This document shows, in pieces, positions 63,352-64,000 of a DNA stretch of 64,000 bases. The translations under genes were made by a program, and so were the position numbers. Numbering within the stretch: the first letter of the stretch is position 1; each line of letters starts with the position of its first letter. Location of the stretch: NCBI RefSeq assembly GCF_009646095.1, contig NZ_CP045725.1:3162001-3226000 (forward strand), written 5' to 3'. Below the pieces are notes generated by a model. That model was not told the origin of the DNA and searched no databases. It was given only the letters and a program-made list of their open reading frames with translations. The DNA is from Raineyella fluvialis. Lineage in GTDB: Bacteria > Actinomycetota > Actinomycetes > Propionibacteriales > Propionibacteriaceae.

Positions 63352-64000
63352 ATGAGTGCGCACGCCACACCGGCCCATGTCCGTGTCGAGGGACTGTCGC
63401 GTCACTTCGGCACGGGAGAGTCACGCGTCGAGGTGCTGCACGACGTGTCCTTCTCCGTCGCGCCCGGAGGCCGCTGCGTGATCGTGGGGGCTTCCGGATC
63501 GGGCAAGTCCACGCTGCTCAACGCCATCGGAGGGCTGGACAGCCCCGACGCCGGGAGCATCCACGTCGCCGGCCAGGAGATCACCGCGCTGTCCCCTCGA
63601 GGGCTGACGCGCTACCGGCGTGACCACGTCGGCTTCGTCTTCCAGTTCTACAACCTGGTGCCCGACCTGACCGTCCGGGAGAACGTCCAGGTCACCGCCC
63701 AACTCGTCCGCCGGCCCTTGGACATCGACGACCTGCTGCACCACCTCGGTCTGGACGAGCATCGCCACAAGTTCCCCGCCCAGCTGTCCGGAGGTCAGCA
63801 GCAGCGCTGCGCGATCGCCCGGGCCCTGGTCAAGGGATCCGACCTGCTGTTGTGCGACGAACCGACCGGGGCCCTTGACCGCCACACCTCCCAGCAGATG
63901 CTGGAGGTGCTCGAGGACGTGCACCGGCGCTACGGGACCACGCTGGTCATGGTCACCCACAACGAGGCGATCACCGCGCTGGCGGATCAGGTGATCGAGC
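63352..64000 (+). CDS. ABC transporter ATPase, LolD/MacB type (cut by window edge)
   Basis: 216 residues are visible and the 3' end is missing. Walker A VGASGSGKST, signature QLSGGQQQRCAIARAL, Walker B LLLCDEPTGALD and switch VTHN are all present; FVFQFYNLVPDLTVRENV is the Q-loop region of the LolCDE/MacB/FtsE group. The partner permease should lie downstream. It likely powers lipoprotein, peptide or drug export. The ATG starts at 63352. Confidence 0.9.
   Translation, partial: MSAHATPAHVRVEGLSRHFGTGESRVEVLHDVSFSVAPGGRCVIVGASGSGKSTLLNAIGGLDSPDAGSIHVAGQEITALSPRGLTRYRRDHVGFVFQFYNLVPDLTVRENVQVTAQLVRRPLDIDDLLHHLGLDEHRHKFPAQLSGGQQQRCAIARALVKGSDLLLCDEPTGALDRHTSQQMLEVLEDVHRRYGTTLVMVTHNEAITALADQVIE

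Noticed and set aside
62373-63623. 416-residue protein running from 62373
   Set aside because: The real gene starts at the GTG at 62463 and ends at 62935 once the C run is repaired; the remainder overlaps a small opposite gene and the ABC ATPase.

Overview
The window is 64 kb of high-GC DNA packed with genes on both strands. Short intergenic gaps, many GTG starts, Tat/lipobox exported proteins, PAC2, SatD-like and DprE1-type proteins, and TAnnnT -10 elements sitting 6-8 nt before start codons all point to an actinobacterium, probably of the Propionibacteriales. This placement is inference; no rRNA, tRNA, phage, IS element or CRISPR array was seen. It reads as ordinary chromosome, cut at the left inside an NAD-glutamate dehydrogenase gene and at the right inside an ABC-transporter ATPase gene.

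Layout. 1-10 kb: NAD-GDH C-terminus, ilvD, a flavodoxin, tpx, a YchJ-like SEC-C protein, a HAD protein, a Tat/lipobox Rieske protein, an Hsp70-like protein, a SatD-like/membrane protein pair and glpX. 10-16 kb: a catechol 2,3-dioxygenase, a 468-bp non-coding stretch with repeats, a PAC2 protein, the dprE1-gtrA pair, DUF1697, DedA and FKBP. 16-24 kb: hypothetical and membrane proteins, a class-I amidotransferase, a lipase-like protein, glnS and a Zn alcohol dehydrogenase. 24.5-31.1 kb: a six-gene export operon (two HlyD-like adaptors, two ATPases, two ABC-2 permeases). 31-42 kb: arfB, a degenerate ArsC-like protein with a CCxSGCxNC tail, a PAS protein, a ClC channel, DUF1810, a flavin monooxygenase with a divergent TetR gene, cycA, DUF4342, and an MFS pump with a TetR gene. 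42-50 kb: a ZIP transporter behind a DtxR-like box, an alpha/beta hydrolase, ligD (Pol-Lig) and a XylFGH-like sugar ABC operon. 50-64 kb: YeiH-like protein, L,D-transpeptidase, K+ channel, CrtC/AttH-like protein, pirin, xthA, a protealysin-like M4 protease with an emfourin-like partner, panE, a LuxR regulator divergent from a BBE-type flavin oxidase, and the ABC ATPase.

Three patterns cut across the window. (1) Twelve apparent frameshifts in eleven genes each look like one missing base in a G or C run, which suggests consensus errors rather than pseudogenes. (2) About 17 genes look leaderless, with TAnnnT 6-8 nt before the start codon; this fixes several starts. (3) Four promoters carry TGTGA-N6-TCACA-like (CRP/GlxR-type) palindromes. 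The most striking regulatory structure is a set of 15-bp palindromes (three good, one degenerate) at a 31-32 bp period covering the promoter of the TetR gene at 41.5 kb.
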